Below are positions 17,031 to 25,798 of a DNA stretch of 64,000 nucleotides, one piece after another. Both the position numbers and the translations under genes were made by a program. Under the pieces are notes generated by a model. That model was not told the DNA's origin. It made no database searches and saw only the letters and a list, made by a program, of their open reading frames with translations. Origin of the DNA: Gracilibacillus lacisalsi DSM 19029 (GTDB lineage Bacteria; Bacillota; Bacilli; Bacillales; Amphibacillaceae); contig NZ_KB898668.1 in NCBI RefSeq assembly GCF_000377765.1, positions 1 through 64,000 on the forward strand. The letters run 5' to 3'. Every line of letters begins with the position of its first letter. The first letter of the stretch is position 1.

Positions 17031-17621
17031 TTACTTGTTTCTTTCTATAACTACTGGCTGTATTTGCTTATATTCAAGAGCATTCTCTACCGTTTCCGGA
17101 ATGAGTGTCATATCTGATACCATTGAATTTGGTTTCTTTATCGGATCGTCCTGACCAAATGGTACGAAATATATTAGCTTAGTAGACATTAACCTCATTA
17201 AATTAACACCATTTAAGCCTAACGCATCATTGGTTGAAACGCCAATGACAACTGGATTTCCATTTCTAATCGTTGCTTTCGTTGCCATCAGAACAGGACT
17301 GTCGGTTATGGCATTAGCGAGACGGCTCATGGAATTACCAGTCAAAGGAGCTAATATCATAGCATCTAATGGTTCGATCGGTCCTAACGGTTCAGCATCT
17401 ACAATAGTTGCGATCGGTTCTCTACCTGTAATTTCTTTAACGCGATCCATATGATCTTGAGCTTTACCGAATTTACTGTCAGTCTCTTTAAATGTATAGG
17501 AAACAACTGGCACTAATTCGGCACCTAACTCGACTAATTTCTCCATTTGTGGAAAAACATCTGCATAAGTACAATGTGATCCAGTTAAACCAAATCCAAT
17601 CTTTTTCCCTTTAAAATCCAC
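17031..17621 (-). CDS. dpaB: Dipicolinate synthase subunit B (flavoprotein-like)
   Basis: The 196-aa protein is a flavoprotein of the HFCD fold: GFGLTGSHCTYAD at the N-terminus, ILAPLTGNSMSRLANAITDSPV in the middle and PVVIGVSTNDALGLNG. With DpaA it oxidises dihydrodipicolinate to dipicolinic acid in the mother cell, needed for spore heat resistance. The start is GTG with GGAGG upstream. It is 102 bases from dpaA, and that gap contains an 11-bp tandem duplication. Also named spoVFB. Confidence 0.94.
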   Translation of the reverse strand: MDFKGKKIGFGLTGSHCTYADVFPQMEKLVELGAELVPVVSYTFKETDSKFGKAQDHMDRVKEITGREPIATIVDAEPLGPIEPLDAMILAPLTGNSMSRLANAITDSPVLMATKATIRNGNPVVIGVSTNDALGLNGVNLMRLMSTKLIYFVPFGQDDPIKKPNSMVSDMTLIPETVENALEYKQIQPVVIERNK

Positions 17622-17684
17622 TAAAATACCTCCTATATTCGTAATCTTGATACAGAATCACAGGGTTCACAATTGGGCTTACGT

Positions 17685-17706
17685 TATATGCCCAGTATAT
17701 GCCCAG
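17685..17706. repeat. Two tandem 11-bp copies between dpaA and dpaB
   Basis: TATATGCCCAG occurs at 17685-17695 and again at 17696-17706 with no mismatch. A nearby TTGGGC at 17673-17678 can pair with either copy. Confidence 0.8.
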
Positions 17707-17724
17707 ATCATCTGTGTGTTACTG

Positions 17725-18603
17725 TTAGGAGGTGAATAGTATTTTGGCTATGCGATCAGCCAGAATTTCGCCTGCGGTTGTCGGAGCTACCATTCCCGGC
17801 AAACCTAAAGCATGGATCGCTTCTATCCCTCTGGTTTTAGCATATTCAAAATCAATTCCCCCAGGCTTGGAGGCTAAATCGATAATAATCGCCTGACTAT
17901 TCATTTTTTCAATAAGAGATTTATCTACTACTTTTGCAGGAATCGTATTAATTAAAATTTGACATTTATCTATATATTGCTCGATCTGGTCTAACGGATA
18001 CGCTTCCCATCCTTTTTCATAAACGCGTGCCAAATCAGTTTCATGCTTGGAAATAACCGCCAGATTAGCTCCAAGACCAGCAAAGCTATTGGCAGTCGTT
18101 TCACCAACTCGCCCATATCCAAATACGAATACATTCGAATGATGAATGGTGAAATCGGTATGTTTGATAGCAAGCATAATAGCTCCTTCGGCAGTAGGGA
18201 TGGAATTATAAATAGCAACATCATCTCTTTCCATTAATTTGATCAAATGTAAACGGTTGTTGCTAATATGCTGATCCAGCTTTTGATTGGATATACCAGT
18301 GAAAACTATACAATCTTCTGGTAATGACTGAAACCATTCCTCTGTCAATTGTATTTTTTCATTTGAAAACATTGTTTCGACAAAGCCATCATCATCTATA
18401 CCGGTAATCGGTAATATGACACCATCTAATTGAGATGTATCCAAATTCTCGATCGTTGACTGCATTACACCTGTGTAGCTTTGCTCTACTTGTTCAAAAC
18501 CTAATATGCGAATACTTAAGTTATCAATCGTTTTAAGTGCATGTATTAAAGGCAAATAGCGTGCATCGCCTCCAATAATTGCAATATGTTTTGTCTTCTG
18601 CAT
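17725..18603 (-). CDS. dpaA: Dipicolinate synthase subunit A (NAD(P)-binding)
   Basis: The 292-aa protein has an N-terminal domain starting HIAIIGGDARYLPLI and a Rossmann domain with VFGYGRVGETTA (about 155-166) and IIDLASKPGGIDF near the C-terminus. It is the dehydrogenase-like partner of DpaB in dipicolinate synthesis. GAGGTGACAAG precedes the ATG. A sequence matching the mother-cell sigma-K consensus lies about 50 bases upstream, consistent with late sporulation expression. Also named spoVFA. Confidence 0.94.
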   Translation of the reverse strand: MQKTKHIAIIGGDARYLPLIHALKTIDNLSIRILGFEQVEQSYTGVMQSTIENLDTSQLDGVILPITGIDDDGFVETMFSNEKIQLTEEWFQSLPEDCIVFTGISNQKLDQHISNNRLHLIKLMERDDVAIYNSIPTAEGAIMLAIKHTDFTIHHSNVFVFGYGRVGETTANSFAGLGANLAVISKHETDLARVYEKGWEAYPLDQIEQYIDKCQILINTIPAKVVDKSLIEKMNSQAIIIDLASKPGGIDFEYAKTRGIEAIHALGLPGMVAPTTAGEILADRIAKILFTS

Positions 18604-18651
18604 CTTGTCACCTCACTAACTCTCTATCTAAACAATAAATCTTATCTAAAA

Positions 18652-18678
18652 TATCATATGAAAACATGGAACAGAAGT
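18652..18678 (-). promoter_or_regulatory. Sigma-K-type promoter candidate for the dipicolinate synthase operon
   Basis: The minus strand has AC (18677-18678), 16 bases, then CATATGATA (18652-18660). This fits the B. subtilis sigma-K consensus AC-N16-CATANNNTA at every defined position. spoVF is a known sigma-K operon in B. subtilis; the site here is inferred. Confidence 0.55.
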
Positions 18679-18710
18679 GAAGAGGCAAATATCCTAAGAA
18701 ATAAGAAAAG

Positions 18711-18765
18711 CTTTTTCCACAGGAACGAAAGAGGGCAGCCTATGCTAAGATCTGCTCTACAACAT
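18711..18765. repeat. Decayed fragment of family A repeat
   Basis: CCACAGGA at 18717 starts a 49-base stretch that agrees with 20572-20620 at about three quarters of positions, ending GCTCTACAACA versus GCTCCACAACA. It lies in the gap between ymxH and dpaA. A reading frame on the plus strand through it is not credible. Confidence 0.5.
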
Positions 18766-18837
18766 ATGCCAGAGCTAGAAACTTGGATTATTATCCTCAT
18801 AGAAGTGCTGAAATATGGCATTAAAATATCTAAAATA

Positions 18838-18866
18838 AAAAACGAAGCTTCGATTAGCTTCGTTTT
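18838..18866 (-). terminator. Rho-independent terminator after ymxH
   Basis: CGAAGC (18843-18848) pairs with GCTTCG (18857-18862); the stem extends with A:T pairs and on the minus strand is followed by a T run. The hairpin abuts the ymxH stop codon. Confidence 0.65.
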
Positions 18867-19109
18867 TTACACTTCATCTGTTTCCACAATAATCATATCG
18901 TCACCGATCTTTTTGATCTGTTTCCAGTCAATTCGTGAATAAGATTCTGACTTTCTTAAGCCAAACATACTGTATTGTGGAATGGTAAAAGAAATGATTT
19001 GACCTGTTTTTTCATCAATTTCAAGATCTGTTTGTCCCAAAACACCCAATCTAGAACCTGTAGTTAAGTCAATCAACTCTTTACTGCTTAAATCATTAAA
19101 ACGCATCAT
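18867..19109 (-). CDS. ymxH: YmxH/YlmC family sporulation protein (PRC-barrel)
   Basis: This 80-aa protein has a single PRC-barrel-like domain: LSSKELIDLTTGSRLGVLGQTDLEID, then IDWKQIKKIGDDMIIVE. Family members are sporulation-linked in clostridia and bacilli but the function is not known. GGAGGTG precedes two adjacent ATG codons; either may be used. A longer open frame extends upstream but overlaps mlpA and has no ribosome site. It follows mlpA by 16 bases, as in B. subtilis. Confidence 0.85.
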   Translation of the reverse strand: MMRFNDLSSKELIDLTTGSRLGVLGQTDLEIDEKTGQIISFTIPQYSMFGLRKSESYSRIDWKQIKKIGDDMIIVETDEV

Positions 19110-19125
19110 TAACACCTCCAATCTA

Positions 19126-20343
19126 TTATTCAGGTGAAATAATGGCAGTCGCAACTCGATCAGACTGCAATGTATCAAGAATCTGTTGAACATCATCTAA
19201 TTTGACTTCATCAATTTTTTTCATTATTTCATCAAGGGAAGGATGAGTTTGCAATAATAATTCATTTCTGGCATTTCGGCTCATTTTACTATTTGTACTT
19301 TCGAGACTTAACATATATAGTCCTTTTAATTGTTCTTTACTGTTTTGCCACTCTTTATTAGATAAACCATTCATCCTCAATTGATCGACAATATAGTATA
19401 TTTTATCTTGAACAATATACAACTGATTTTTCGAAGTTCCCGCATAAATGGTTAACAAACCACTATCAACAAAAGCACTATGATAAGAAAAAATGGAGTA
19501 TGCCATCCCTTCTTTTTCTCTTATTTCTTGGAACAATCTAGAACTCATACTACCACCTAAGACATTATTAACAATCATCATGGCATATTCAAGGTTATCT
19601 TCTATCCCTACACCTTCATATCCTAGACAGAGGTGTGCTTGTTCTGTTTCTTTCGTTTGTGAAATTTGCTTAGGATAAAATACTGGTTTGCTTGCACCTT
19701 TTTTATCGGGTAATGATTGATTTTCTACAGTTAACGTATCTTCCACTGTTTTAATAAAACTGGAATTCGCATTACCGACGATCGAAACCACAATATTCTC
19801 AGGAACATAGTGATTTTGCATATATTGAAATATATCTTGTTGTGCTAGTTGATTAACGGTAGACTTAGAACCTAATATTGGTTTTGCCAATGGATGTTGT
19901 TGGTATGCTGCCTCTGCTAATAAATCATGGATAATGTCATCCGGTGTATCCTCTGTCATATTAATCTCTTCTAACACTACATTCTTTTCTCTTTCCATCT
20001 CTGTTTGATCAAAAGTAGAGTGAAGTAACATGTCTGCTAAAATTTCGATTGCCAATTCTTTATGCGTATCGAGGACTTTGGCATAAAAGCAGGTGTATTC
20101 TTTTGAAGTGAACGCATTAATTTCGCCACCTATGCCATCAAACGCTTCCGCAATTTCCTGTGATGTTCGATTTTCTGTTCCTTTAAATAACATATGCTCG
20201 ATAAAATGAGATATGCCGTTTAGTTCTGTCGATTCATCTCTTGAACCGGTTTTAACCCAAATACCGATAGTTACTGATCTGACAGATGTGATTTCTTCCA
20301 ATACAATTCGCATCCCATTACTGCATTCCTTACGATGTAACAA
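19126..20343 (-). CDS. mlpA: M16 family zinc protease MlpA/YmxG
   Basis: The 405-aa processing-peptidase-like protein has the zinc motif HFIEH at residues 46-50 and the downstream VVLEEINMTEDTP segment with the third ligand. The glycine-rich loop GGSMSSRLFQEIREKEGMAYS is in the second half. In B. subtilis MlpA affects protease and spore-related expression. The start is TTG after GGAGGATTTTGAT; alignment with B. subtilis (RxxCxNGxRIVLE) supports it over the next ATG. The expected neighbour ylxY, between pnp and mlpA, is missing here. Confidence 0.92.
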   Translation of the reverse strand: MLHRKECSNGMRIVLEEITSVRSVTIGIWVKTGSRDESTELNGISHFIEHMLFKGTENRTSQEIAEAFDGIGGEINAFTSKEYTCFYAKVLDTHKELAIEILADMLLHSTFDQTEMEREKNVVLEEINMTEDTPDDIIHDLLAEAAYQQHPLAKPILGSKSTVNQLAQQDIFQYMQNHYVPENIVVSIVGNANSSFIKTVEDTLTVENQSLPDKKGASKPVFYPKQISQTKETEQAHLCLGYEGVGIEDNLEYAMMIVNNVLGGSMSSRLFQEIREKEGMAYSIFSYHSAFVDSGLLTIYAGTSKNQLYIVQDKIYYIVDQLRMNGLSNKEWQNSKEQLKGLYMLSLESTNSKMSRNARNELLLQTHPSLDEIMKKIDEVKLDDVQQILDTLQSDRVATAIISPE

Positions 20344-20388
20344 ATCAAAATCCTCCTAAAACTATGCTAGTACCTAATTTGCGTAGTA

Positions 20389-20946
20389 GATACAAACTGC
20401 GAAGTAATGTGGTAATTAGATGTGCGGTCACCTAAGACATAATTTTGAAATATATCGTGATGAATAACTACCACTCCGGCTGCCCACTTCCCTTTCCGTG
20501 GGGATTGCCCTTCAGCTAACTTTTTCGAGCAAAAACCGCTCGAAAAAGTGGATCTTCAGGTCAAACAATTCCCACAGGAGTGAAAGTGAGCGGCCTTCGT
20601 TAAGAAATGCTCCACAACACTAATCAGAAATCAACCAGTCGATTTCTCCACCATATGTAGCAGAATTACAGCCGATTAGAACTGTAGTAAAACAAAAAAG
20701 TTAGTTCCATAAGTTCATTTCTTTTTATAATCAGAGAACAAAAATAGCGTAGGCAGAATACGGAGACTCCTGTGGGACTCACGAGAGCTGAAGATCCACT
20801 TTGCAAAGTGGTTTTCTTCGCAAAGTTAGCTAAAAACCGCCCACGGAAAGCGCAGTATTCTGCCGGAGCGGTTTGAATGCACTCTCTAAATCAAGAATGA
20901 TGGTAGAGAGCAATTCCTTGTCCTCGTTACTGCGCAGTTTATGTAT
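20389..20946. repeat. Family A element, full copy: inverted pair of arms with terminal inverted repeats
   Basis: This element occupies most of the 663-base gap between mlpA and pnp. Its ends (20389-20408, GATACAAACTGCGAAGTAAT; 20926-20946, inverted ATACATAAACTGCGCAGTAAC) share a near-perfect AAACTGCGnAGTAA. Inside, the left arm (about 20472-20595) is an inverted copy of the right arm (about 20752-20870): CTCCGGC, CTTTCCGTGGG, TTAGCTAACTTT or CAGCTAACTTT, AAAGTGGATCTTCAG and CCCACAGGAGT recur in the same order. Each arm has its own small hairpin. A shortened copy lies at 35747-36160. No gene is supported here. Confidence 0.8.
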
Positions 20947-21006
20947 GATGTAATCCTTTACCTGAAGGTTTAAAAAAAGAAACTGGTTGGCCAGCTTCTT
21001 CATTGA

Positions 21007-23112
21007 TTAATTGTTTTCTTTTTGTTCGATAAGTACTGCTTTTCTTGAAAGATTGATGCGTCCTTGACGGTCAATTTCTTTTACTTTAACCATAATCTGA
21101 TCGCCAATTGACACTACATCCTCTACTTTGCCGATTCTTTCCTCGGCTAATTCTGAGATGTGCACTAATCCTTCTTTTCCTTTAAATAATTCTACAAAAG
21201 CACCAAATTTTTCAATACGTTTCACTGTACCGAGGTACATTTGTCCAACCTCTACTTCACGTACTATATCTTCAATTAATTTCTGAGCTTTTTTGTTCAT
21301 CTCTGTATCAGTTGAAGAAATAAAGACATGTCCATCTTGCTCAATGTCAATTTTGACACCAGTCTCTTCAATAATTTGATTGATTTGTTTACCACTTGGA
21401 CCAATCACATCACGAATTTTATCTGGATTAATATCCATTGTTAAAATTTTCGGAGCATAATCAGATAATTCATGTTTAGGCTCTTGAATTGTTTCTAACA
21501 TATGAGAAAGGATGTGCATACGTCCCTTTTTCGCTTGTGTTAGAGCCTCATCAAGGATTTCACGTGATAAGCCTTCAATCTTAATATCCATTTGCAACGC
21601 TGTAACACCTTTTTCAGTACCCGCTACTTTGAAGTCCATATCTCCTAAGAAGTCTTCCATACCTTGGATATCACTTAAGATCGTATAATCTTCACCAGAT
21701 TTAACAAGCCCCATCGCTATACCAGCTACTGGTGCTTTAATCGGAACACCTGCATCCATCATTGCCAATGTACTTGCACAAATACTTGCTTGAGACGTTG
21801 AACCATTAGATTCCAATACTTCTGAAACAAGACGAACGGTATAAGGAAATTCTTTTTCATCTGGTATTACTTTTTCTAATGCACGTTCACCCAATGCACC
21901 ATGACCGATTTCACGTCGTCCCGGTCCACGGATTGGTCCAGTTTCCCCTACACTGAAAGATGGGAAATTATAGTGGTGCATAAATCGTTTTGATTCCTCT
22001 GCATCCAAACCATCTAAGATTTGTACATCTCCTAATGCACCTAATGTACATACACTTAATGCTTGAGTTTGACCACGTGTAAATAATCCAGAACCGTGAG
22101 TACGAGGTAAGACACCAATTCTTGAAGACAACGGTCTGATTTCGTCAATTTTTCTTCCATCGGGACGTACTTTTTCTTTCGTAATTAAACGACGAACTTC
22201 TTCTTTAACAATCTTGTCTAATACAGTAGCTACTTGTTTTAATGTATCAGCGTCTGCCTCAGCTTCTTCATACTCTTCTTTTATTTCTGCTTTTACTTGT
22301 TCAATTGCTTCCTCGCGCGCATGCTTTTCTTGTACTTGAATTGCTTCCACAAGTCGAGCTTTTGCTTTATTTTCTACTTCTTCTACAATGGAATCATTAA
22401 CTTCGAATAATTGAATTTCCATCTTCTCTACTTGTAATGCTTCAATGATTTCTTCTTGAAAAGCAATTAATCGTTTGATTTCTTCATGACCAAACATGAT
22501 CGCTTCTAACATAATTTCTTCCGGTACTTCATTTGCTCCTGCTTCAACCATGTTAATCGCATCTTTAGTACCAGCTACTGTTAGATCAATATCACTTTTT
22601 TCACGTTCTTCCAATGTTGGATTAACAACGAAATTTCCATCGACTCTTCCTACTACAACACCAGCAATAGGTCCTCCAAAAGGAATATCAGATACACTTA
22701 AAGCAATCGATGAACCGATCATTGCCGCGATTTCAGATGGCAAGTTTTGATCCACACTCATTACGGTACTAATCACCTGTACCTCATTTCGGAAACCATC
22801 TGGGAACAACGGGCGGATCGGACGGTCAATCAGTCTTGACGTTAATACAGCTTTTTCACTAGGTCTACCTTCTCTTTTGATGAATCCTCCCGGAATTTTC
22901 CCAACCGCGTATAAACGTTCTTCATAATTGACGGTTAACGGGAAGAAAGGTAAATCCTTTGGTTCTTTTGAAGCAGTTGCAGTTGCTAATACAGCAGTAT
23001 CACCATAATGCACCATACATGCTCCATTTGCTTGCTTGGCTAGTTCACCAATTTCCACTCGGAACGGTTGACCAGCGATTTCAGTTGAAAATACTTTCTT
23101 TTCTTCTACCAT
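21007..23112 (-). CDS. pnp: Polyribonucleotide nucleotidyltransferase (PNPase)
   Basis: The 701-aa phosphorolytic 3'-5' exoribonuclease works in mRNA turnover and, with RNase Y and others, in RNA degradation complexes. Two RNase PH domains (N-terminal [17 protein letters not shown]; second domain with [17 protein letters not shown]) flank a helical linker. They are followed by a KH domain ([16 protein letters not shown]) and a C-terminal S1 domain ([16 protein letters not shown]). The start ATG after GAGAGGAG was chosen over a longer frame. Its own promoter lies 48 bases upstream, and rpsO lies beyond with a terminator between. Confidence 0.97.
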   Translation of the reverse strand: MVEEKKVFSTEIAGQPFRVEIGELAKQANGACMVHYGDTAVLATATASKEPKDLPFFPLTVNYEERLYAVGKIPGGFIKREGRPSEKAVLTSRLIDRPIRPLFPDGFRNEVQVISTVMSVDQNLPSEIAAMIGSSIALSVSDIPFGGPIAGVVVGRVDGNFVVNPTLEEREKSDIDLTVAGTKDAINMVEAGANEVPEEIMLEAIMFGHEEIKRLIAFQEEIIEALQVEKMEIQLFEVNDSIVEEVENKAKARLVEAIQVQEKHAREEAIEQVKAEIKEEYEEAEADADTLKQVATVLDKIVKEEVRRLITKEKVRPDGRKIDEIRPLSSRIGVLPRTHGSGLFTRGQTQALSVCTLGALGDVQILDGLDAEESKRFMHHYNFPSFSVGETGPIRGPGRREIGHGALGERALEKVIPDEKEFPYTVRLVSEVLESNGSTSQASICASTLAMMDAGVPIKAPVAGIAMGLVKSGEDYTILSDIQGMEDFLGDMDFKVAGTEKGVTALQMDIKIEGLSREILDEALTQAKKGRMHILSHMLETIQEPKHELSDYAPKILTMDINPDKIRDVIGPSGKQINQIIEETGVKIDIEQDGHVFISSTDTEMNKKAQKLIEDIVREVEVGQMYLGTVKRIEKFGAFVELFKGKEGLVHISELAEERIGKVEDVVSIGDQIMVKVKEIDRQGRINLSRKAVLIEQKENN

Positions 23113-23159
23113 TATAGTACTCCTCTCAAAACAACTATGCTTGTACATGACTACTTTTT

Positions 23160-23188
23160 ATTTTAGCATGTTGTTTCCACATATGTAA
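23160..23188 (-). promoter_or_regulatory. Sigma-A promoter of pnp with extended -10
   Basis: Minus-strand TTACAT (23183-23188), 17 bases, then TAAAAT (23160-23165) with TG correctly placed before it (TGCTAAAAT). Only about 40 bases of leader separate it from pnp. The rest of the gap back to the rpsO terminator shows no gene. Confidence 0.6.
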
Positions 23189-23335
23189 CTAGTTCTATTG
23201 ATTAAACATTATTCGGAATAGTATTAGTATTTTCTATTTTGCCTAGAAATAATCAATATGTTATTCATTTATTTCATCAACATCAAGAAAAAATATACTT
23301 ATTCCGTATTAGGTTGTGTTTCACTAGTTTTTTAC

Positions 23336-23367
23336 ATACAGAAAAAGCGGGATCACTCCCGCTTTTT
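23336..23367 (-). terminator. Rho-independent terminator after rpsO
   Basis: AAAAAGCGGG (23342-23351) and CCCGCTTTTT (23358-23367) form a 10-bp stem with a six-base loop, ending in T residues on the minus strand, seven bases past the rpsO stop. Confidence 0.85.
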
Positions 23368-23374
23368 AGTTGGT

Positions 23375-23644
23375 TTATCGACGTAAACCTAATTTTTGAA
23401 TTAGTGTACGGTAACGAGCAACATCTTTGTTACGTAAATAGTTTAACAAGTTACGACGTTTACCTACCATTTTTAATAGACCACGACGTGAGTGGTGATC
23501 TTTCTTATGAGTACGTAAGTGGTTATTCAAATTATTGATTTCCTCAGTAAGGACAGCAATTTGAACTTCTGGTGAACCAGTGTCGTTCTCATGTGTTTTG
23601 AATTCATTGATGATTTCGTTTTTACGCTCTTGTGTAATAGCCAT
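23375..23644 (-). CDS. rpsO: 30S ribosomal protein S15
   Basis: The 89-aa protein binds 16S rRNA early in assembly of the small-subunit platform. Signature segments are [19 protein letters not shown] and [19 protein letters not shown]. The start at MAITQERK, after AGGAGGTGAATAGG, agrees with the family; an upstream ATG overlaps the ribosome site. It lies between ribF and pnp with its own terminator and a structured leader. Confidence 0.97.
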   Translation of the reverse strand: MAITQERKNEIINEFKTHENDTGSPEVQIAVLTEEINNLNNHLRTHKKDHHSRRGLLKMVGKRRNLLNYLRNKDVARYRTLIQKLGLRR

Positions 23645-23712
23645 CCTATTCACCTCCTATTATTTCAGGTTGAACCCCTATCCCCTAGCAATCGCCGGAG
23701 AAATCGAATTGC
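23645..23712 (-). promoter_or_regulatory. rpsO 5' leader with possible S15 regulatory structure
   Basis: The leader contains GCAAT (23708-23712, minus strand) pairing with ATTGC (23688-23692) around a GC-containing loop, then CTAGGGGATAGGGG and the ribosome site. S15 autoregulates through leader RNAs in several bacteria, including Geobacillus; whether this is the same structure is a guess from position only. Confidence 0.3.
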
Positions 23713-23770
23713 CAAGTGGATGGTTTCCGTATTAAAGGTTACAACTTTTCGACTTAAAATGCAAGTGGTT

Positions 23771-24715
23771 TTATTCATTTATTGCAAAAAATTCACGACT
23801 TTGGTCTTCATCATCTTTCAGCTTCTCTACCAATTCATCGATTCCAGAGAACTTTTCTTCATCTCGAATAAACTTTTTCCAATAGACGACTATCTGTTCG
23901 CCATAAATATTCTCATCAAAATCGAATATGTGTACTTCAAGTTTTGTATTTTCCCGATCATCTGTAAATGTTGGGTTATATCCAAGGTTTGCCATACCAT
24001 AATAATGCTTATCTCCAACTTCTACTTCCACAGCATATACACCAATTCTAGGTAAAAAATAATAATCCTCTATTTTGATGTTTGCAGTTGGATAGCCAAT
24101 TGTTCGACCACGTTTATCTCCATGAATAACTTCTCCAGTTAAAGAATAGGGCCTTCCAAGTAAGATCTCTGCTCTTTCCATATTCCCTTGCTTCAACTCA
24201 TGACGGATTCTAGTTGAACTAATTTTTTCTTCCTGATAATCTAATCTGCTGATCGTTGTAATCTCCAGTTCATTACCAGTAAACTCATGAATATTTTCCA
24301 TATTACCTGAACCTTTATGTCCAAACGTAAAATCAAATCCCGCCACTAAGTGAGAAATATGTAGATTTACAATAAAATGGTCAATAAATTGTTTTGGTGT
24401 TAATTTCGCTAATGATTGATCAAATCGAATAATATATACACGATCCACCCCTGATGCTTCCATCTTTTTAATTTTATCATCAATAGGGGTAATATAGCGC
24501 ACTTGTTCTTTTGGTTTTTGTAATACTACAGAAGGATGCGGATCAAAAGTAATTACTGCAGATTCTTTTTTTGATTGGTTGGCAATATTCATTGCTTGTT
24601 GTATTACTGCCTGGTGTCCCTTATGAACCCCATCAAAAAATCCAATAGCAGCTACAGTATCCGGCAAATTTTCTCTTTTTAAGTCATGGGGATATACAAG
24701 TGATTGCACTTCCAC
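23771..24715 (-). CDS. ribF: Bifunctional riboflavin kinase/FAD synthetase
   Basis: The enzyme makes FMN from riboflavin and then FAD. The N-terminal adenylyltransferase domain has GFFDGVHKGHQAVI and the later SSTRIRHELKQG. The C-terminal kinase domain has GRPYSLTGEVIHGDKRGRTIGYPTANI-type sequence from about residue 180. Two GTG starts are possible: 24724, directly after the truB stop, and 24715, which has AGGTGA five bases upstream and is used here (314 aa). It follows truB without a gap, so the two are coupled. B. subtilis calls it ribC. Confidence 0.94.
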   Translation of the reverse strand: MEVQSLVYPHDLKRENLPDTVAAIGFFDGVHKGHQAVIQQAMNIANQSKKESAVITFDPHPSVVLQKPKEQVRYITPIDDKIKKMEASGVDRVYIIRFDQSLAKLTPKQFIDHFIVNLHISHLVAGFDFTFGHKGSGNMENIHEFTGNELEITTISRLDYQEEKISSTRIRHELKQGNMERAEILLGRPYSLTGEVIHGDKRGRTIGYPTANIKIEDYYFLPRIGVYAVEVEVGDKHYYGMANLGYNPTFTDDRENTKLEVHIFDFDENIYGEQIVVYWKKFIRDEEKFSGIDELVEKLKDDEDQSREFFAINE

Positions 24716-24724
24716 CTGTCTCAC

Positions 24725-25636
24725 CTACTTTCTTTCATTCAATCTGAAAACACGTGCTGGTTTTATTTCTTTCTTATTATCATGTACTTGATATATAGCT
24801 ACCATTCTATCGTGAAAGGTTACGCGAAAAAAAGGTGTCTTAGGCATTGGGCTAGGTAATGGTAACTTTTGCCCATGTAAAACTTTTTCCATCGTTTTTT
24901 CGTCGATTGCCCAATTATCTAGATGAGCAAGACCTTGATTGATCGATATAAGTGGTACTGGTTGGTTTTGATCCAAGCACTCTTGAATTTGGTCAAGAGT
25001 AACTGTATCTTGTTCTGATAAATTCCCTGTAGCTATTCTCACTAAATGTGACATATGGGATGGGAATCCTAAAGCTTTTCCAATATCAACACATAGTGTA
25101 CGGATATATGTACCTTTTGAACATGTAACTTCAAATTCTACTGATTGCGTCTTCTTTACTTTATCATATGTAGTAGACATAAAACGAATATTGTGAATCT
25201 TCACTTGACGAAACGGTCTTTCAACTGGTTCATTGGCTCTTGCATATTCATAAAGCTTTTTGCCATTCACTCTAACTGCAGAATATAAAGGAACTTGCTG
25301 GGTAATGACCCCACAGAATTCTTGTATTACTCGAAGAATAGCTTCTTTCGATACTTCGATTGCAACGTTCTCATCTTGCTGAATTTCACCTGTGTGGTCT
25401 TCTGTATCGGTAGAGTAGCCTAATGTTGCCGTTGCTCGATATGTTTTTGTCGTATCTGTTAAATAAGGAACAATTTTGGTCGCTTCCCCTATACAAATAG
25501 GTAGAACCCCTTCTACTTCCGGATCTAAAGTACCTGTATGCCCTACCTTTTTGGTGCCAAGTAATTTTCTTACCTTAAAAACACAATCATGTGATGTCAT
25601 TCCTTTACTTTTCCATAATGGTAAAATCCCGTCCAT
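24725..25636 (-). CDS. truB: tRNA pseudouridine(55) synthase
   Basis: The 303-aa enzyme converts U55 of tRNAs to pseudouridine. The catalytic Asp38 is in GHTGTLDPEVEGVLP, and YRATATLGYSTDTEDHTG and CSKGTYIRTL are family motifs. GGAGGTGACGT precedes the ATG. A terminator after rbfA and a relic of family A separate it from the nusA operon, so it probably has its own promoter upstream of 25637, which I could not fix with confidence. Confidence 0.96.
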   Translation of the reverse strand: MDGILPLWKSKGMTSHDCVFKVRKLLGTKKVGHTGTLDPEVEGVLPICIGEATKIVPYLTDTTKTYRATATLGYSTDTEDHTGEIQQDENVAIEVSKEAILRVIQEFCGVITQQVPLYSAVRVNGKKLYEYARANEPVERPFRQVKIHNIRFMSTTYDKVKKTQSVEFEVTCSKGTYIRTLCVDIGKALGFPSHMSHLVRIATGNLSEQDTVTLDQIQECLDQNQPVPLISINQGLAHLDNWAIDEKTMEKVLHGQKLPLPSPMPKTPFFRVTFHDRMVAIYQVHDNKKEIKPARVFRLNERK

Positions 25637-25698
25637 ACGTCACCTCCACTCTATATATTGTAGACAAAAAAAGTATAATTCATCGTTTTTTCCTTAGC

Positions 25699-25774
25699 GA
25701 TGGTTATGCACTCAGCAAAAATTCAGTACGGAAGAGAGCATATCCTTACTTAAGTTACTGCACAGTTTATGTAT
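25699..25774. repeat. Right-end relic of family A repeat
   Basis: ATTCAGTACGGAAGAGAGCA (25721-25740) occurs identically in the full 35.7-kb copy, and the end GTTACTGCACAGTTTATGTAT (25754-25774) matches 20926-20946 with one change. The rest of the element is missing, so this is a solo end beside truB. Confidence 0.65.
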
Positions 25775-25798
25775 ACTGTTTAATTTCGTTGTTTCAGT

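Noticed and set aside
18586-18942. A 118-codon plus-strand frame between dpaA and ymxH
   Set aside because: It crosses the decayed family A fragment, the ymxH terminator and the end of ymxH, and has no ribosome site.
25637-25700. truB promoter around a minus-strand TACAAT
   Set aside because: No acceptable -35 element at 16 to 18 bases.
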